Below are positions 60,404 through 64,000 of a DNA stretch of 64,000 nucleotides, piece by piece. How positions within the stretch are numbered: the stretch's first letter is position 1; each line of letters opens with the position of its first letter. This DNA is from Diphasiastrum complanatum (taxonomy: Eukaryota; Streptophyta; Lycopodiopsida; Lycopodiales; Lycopodiaceae). A program made the position numbers and the translations under genes. The notes below the pieces were generated by a model. It searched no databases and was not told where the DNA came from. It was given only the letters and a program-made list of their open reading frames with translations. Where the stretch lies: assembly GCA_029204225.1 (NCBI GenBank), contig MU832043.1, forward strand, positions 26,212-90,211. The letters are read 5' to 3'.

Positions 60404-62239
60404 GTAATTATAATAATATTAGTGTGCTACAACATTTGTACCATTCATAAATTTAACAATTTTAGGCTGCCAGGATTTCTTTCCACTATGTAGAAGACAA
60501 TACGCTTTTGTCAATATAACCTTCATATTACCTTCGGATTGAGTTTCTTGTAATGTGAATAGATAATTTTGACACATTGGGGTATATCTTGGAGAGCTTG
60601 CTCTATTATGAAGTACCAAACAAAAGCCTCTTGAATATGTTAATCACCAAAACCTAGATAGGAATTTCTGCTTGTATTGTTGTATCCAAGGTGCCAAACC
60701 ACTCTGAAAATCAATTGTTCCATCACTTTTTACATGATGTTTGGAGTTTTTGGCAAGCATGGTTTCACCACCATTCGGGAAGATGACTTACTTGCAAGCA
60801 CTAAAGAGCATCTAGGTTACCCAAGTACCAACTTGGTGTCAAATACGGGGAGGAACCTTGCCCAACTTCCTTTGTATAGTGGACAGGCCCAGTGCATGGG
60901 GTAGACCCGTCTGCGTGCCACAGGTCAGTAGGGAAGGACGCTTCGACAAGATGTAAAATCGCACACCACCAACAGCTTCGGCGTACCATGCACGAAGACA
61001 GGCCGACTAGGCAGTGTGAGGCTAGTGTGCGAGCTGAAAGCCACAAAGAGGGTTTCAAGAGGTCAACAACAGTACAAGGAGAAATGGGCAATCCAAGGAT
61101 ACATACAACCCATGAAGCAATGACTAAGTTCAACCAATAATTAAGGCATAAGACGAATTAAATTATGAATGGCATTTACATTAAATGACCTAGTAAAATT
61201 TAGCCTAAATGAACAACATTAACAACGTACGTACAAGACCATGGGACATAATAATAAGTACAAGGTATAACTTATAAGCTAAGTCATAATGTAAAATATT
61301 AATACAAGGACCATGTGAAGTTAAACAACATTATTCCTATGGATTTTAATGAGGACCGGGCAAATGATATGCAAACCACTAAATGACTCACGATCACTCA
61401 TGCATGGGCTCTCTCTCTTTCTACAAGCAGATAGAAGGCTATATAAGGGTGGAGGGGTGCCCAAATTGAGGAAAGATTTTGGAAGAGAAATTATAGTAAG
61501 CTTGTGTGTGTCTGCAATCTGCATGCTATCTATGGAGGAAAAAACAGCCATGCATGTCAGTTTTTGAACAGGAATAATCAATTCCCAACCCAGATCTATC
61601 ACACTCCACCCTTCATGCTGTACTACGTAAAAGTGTATGTTTTATGAAGACTTATGACTGTCCAGTGTCAAATGCCTTTATAGATGACACTAAGAATTTG
61701 CTTACCCACTACATATGTTCCCTAATTATCTGATTTCCAACAAGAAATTCACAGTTGAAACACATACCTGTGACAATTGGGATATGGGCTATCCTTAAAC
61801 AAAACCGAGGTATTTGGTATCAAGTATATAAGACCCCTTGACACATTTTGTATCAATCATTGACCGAGATTGGGATCAGCACTTATGCTTAGCTTAGTAT
61901 AGCCATCATGGTTGTGTTAGCAACAATATCAAGGTGTCAGCTTTAGTATACACAGCAACTTTAACCATATAACATTGATACCGAAGGATGTCCCAATCAC
62001 CTTAGCATCTTTTCTATTTGATGCTTGTGAGACTATTTGCTAGGCAACAGGGCATTTGCACCAGATTCAACAACAAAAAATGTTTCCTTAAATTGCCCAA
62101 TGGTATTTAAGGGCAAATAAAAATATAAGATTCCATTTTTTTCATAAAAAAAAACCAATTCGACTAAGAGAGAACCTTCACTAAATTAATGCATGGACCA
62201 GTCGTATTTCAGGTCTATGTTAATAATGTATGTATGAGG
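60404..62239 (+). other. Intron 3 of the RBM39-like gene (first part)
   Basis: It begins at a GTAATT donor and has no recognised exon. A TATATAAGGGTGG motif near 61440 with preceding (CT) sequence could be an old LTR promoter. Nothing else is supported. Confidence 0.5.
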
Positions 62240-62582
62240 CATAGATGCACAGCGTTTCTAGAAACGCGTTCAGAAACGCGCGTTTCTGGTTTGGGAATGC
62301 GTTTCTCAGAAACGTTTTTTTTTTTAAATTTATGATTTTGATTTTTGTGGGCAATATGGGTATCAAATTAAAGCTCCAATCAAGGGCATTGCATTTATGT
62401 AGGTTGCCGAGTGTTTTGGTTACAGTGTGGTCGAGTTTAAGTGCAACAATCCTTGTTGGATTCTGTCAATCCCTATGAATTTTTAAAGACCTGTTTCTGA
62501 TTTTTTTCCAGCGATTCTGGATCCAGAAACGCGTTTCTAGAAACGTTTTTCTCCAGAAACGCGTTTCTGGGCAACTATGGCA
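62240..62582. mobile_element. hAT-type MITE with AGAAACGCGTTTCT repeats
   Basis: A 343-bp non-coding element. Left end CATAGATGCACAGCG; right end, in reverse complement, TGCCATAGTTGCCCAG. Flanks GTATGAGG (62232-62239) and CTATGAGG (62583-62590) are an 8-bp duplication with one mismatch. Palindromic AGAAACGCGTTTCT motifs crowd both ends, several copies each. Confidence 0.65.
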
Positions 62583-63100
62583 CTATGAGGGCTTATTCGT
62601 AGTGTATAAGCCCAAATTAGGGCTATGTCTATAAGCCTAAAATATCTTTGACAAAACTTCATAATATTTTGAGAAAAAATCACGTTGATGTTAATTCTCT
62701 AGTACAAGAAAATCTAGCCCCTCAACATCGACAAAATCTATAGTTTGACGAGGGGCTAGATGTATACTTCGGCCTCCATGTTGCTTACCACTGACTTGTG
62801 TATAGGGGCAAGCTTAGACTGGAGAACTTCATAGCTTATGACATTGATTCTAATTCATTTATAAATTCTTTGTAGGAGACTCTTAAGCTCTTCCTTGTAG
62901 AAGATAAGCGAATGGCAATGAATGATGCGCTGATTAAGTATATTTTATACATCTAATTTTATATATGCGTAGATCACATCAGCAATCATAAAGTATATTT
63001 TCAGGTACTTTTGAAATTTTGTGTACTATGGACAAAATACATCATGAGGATCGATGATTCTCCATGGTACAATCCATTTTTATTGTTACTATGTAGCAGA
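62583..63100. other. Intron 3 DNA, no gene seen
   Basis: A short inverted phrase (TATAAGCCC / GGGCTATG) near 62610 is noted. No coding match was found. Confidence 0.35.
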
Positions 63101-63426
63101 CATGAGGGTCCGGGCCGGATGCAGCCTTTTGGCGTCCGCGTCCGACACCCGGACCCGGAGGCGTCCGACTCCCGGACGCGGGGTCGGACGCGTCCTATTT
63201 TTTTTTCAAATTTTTTTCTGGACGCGCCCAGCGTCCGGAACGCGGACGCATCTGGGCCCCGGATGCGTTTTTTATTTTTTTTTTAAAAAGAAAAAAAAAA
63301 CAGAACCTGGCATGGGCAGCGGAACAGTCCGCAGAAGCCCGAGAGAGGAGAGAAAGAGGAGAGAGAGCTATGGTGAGTGAGGGAGAGAGTGTGTGTGTGC
63401 ATTTGGTGTATGTGTGTGTGTTATGA

Positions 63427-63430
<4 letters not shown>

Positions 63431-63480
<50 letters not shown>
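63431..63480. repeat. (TG)n microsatellite
   Basis: About 25 TG units, followed shortly by two plant-telomere-type TTTAGGG units (63510-63523) and degenerate ones to 63550. Confidence 0.95.
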
Positions 63481-63549
63481 CGCACGTGTACGAGACATGT
63501 GTGTGTGAGTTTAGGGTTTAGGGTCTGCGTTCTTGGGTTTGGGGTTTAG

Positions 63550-63614
<65 letters not shown>

Positions 63615-63617
63615 AGA
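63550..63617. repeat. (GA)n microsatellite
   Basis: About 33 GA units with one interruption, in the leader of the hAT element. Confidence 0.95.
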
Positions 63618-64000
63618 CATTAGATTTGCGTGGCGGCTCGTCCCATTTGGGATAAGGTGGAGTTGATGCCCGACAAAAGGTGGCGTTGCCCTTTTTGTCG
63701 GAAGCAGTTCACAGGGAACGCCTCTCGAGTTCGAGCACATTTGGGGGGGATTGCGAGTCCGACCCACGGGGGGGCGCTACGGGATCGGCGTTTGTATGGT
63801 CATCCCCTCTGCGGAGAGGGCTTGCATTCTCGAGGCATATGCTGAGCCAGTTGCTGAGGCCGGCGAGCCATCCACAGATGCAACGGACTCTGTTTCCAGT
63901 GGGGACACCCACTACCACCGCCCCTACCACTGGTACACCCACCGCCACCGCCCCCACCCCTGTCGCCGCCTCCGCACCTGCCACCGCCTCGCCACGGCCA

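Larger units (their letters stand above)
63101..64000 (+). mobile_element. 5' end of a hAT family I-type element
   Basis: GCGTCCG-rich subterminal repeats (63105-63275) resemble the family I end at 42390-42740. After a 5' leader with (TG)n and (GA)n, 63630 onwards codes PIWDKVELMPDKRWRCPFC, then RKQFTGNASRVRAHLGG, a BED-type zinc finger. Frames then change and become Ala/Thr/Pro-rich near 63900-64000, like the linker after BED in family II. The element continues past the window. Confidence 0.6.

Noticed and set aside
60801-61140. Open frames of 82-110 codons after exon 3
   Set aside because: No family match in either strand and not the expected RRM continuation.

Overview
The window is nuclear DNA of a land plant. 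The evidence is plant-type Ty1/copia and Ty3/gypsy retrotransposons, BED-finger/DUF659 hAT transposons, and the first three coding exons of a plant RBM39/CC1-like splicing factor gene. I cannot name the species. The very long TE-filled introns and abundant (GA)n fit a large genome such as a gymnosperm, a fern or a TE-rich angiosperm, but this is inference.

Layout. 1-2.4 kb: 3' LTR, polypurine tract and tandem-duplicated gag of a minus-strand LTR element that shows no pol. 3.0-3.4 kb: GA-rich minisatellite. 3.6-4.15 kb: a decayed, unidentified coding remnant. 5.1-7.8 kb: degenerate gypsy protease region, an LTR-like stretch and a copia fragment. 8.5-11.0 kb: unassigned ORFs, a 229-bp tandem duplication and possible exons of an unidentified minus-strand gene. 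11.1-22.15 kb: four broken Ty1/copia elements, truncated against or nested in one another. 22.15-23.64 kb: intergenic DNA and promoter.

23.645 kb to beyond the right edge: the RBM39-like gene (+). Exon 1 (23645-24222), exon 2 (25355-25451) and exon 3 (60347-60403) join in phase at GT-AG sites. Intron 2 is 34,895 bp and is a graveyard of nested transposons. In order it holds three LINE pieces each bounded by (GA)n, one carrying an hAT-type MITE; a truncated gypsy element (-); a hAT fragment; a chromovirus (+) with a copia element in its leader; a second hAT family fragment; a hAT copy cut at a (TC)n tract; a chromovirus (-) with 98% identical LTRs and a 5-bp target duplication but a deleted reverse transcriptase core; and a near full-length hAT (-). 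Intron 3 continues past the window and holds another MITE and the 5' end of a further hAT.

Only the RBM39-like gene looks functional. Every transposon protein has stops, frameshifts or deletions. What remains informative is the structure: nesting order, target-site duplications, palindromic hAT ends and (GA)n boundaries.
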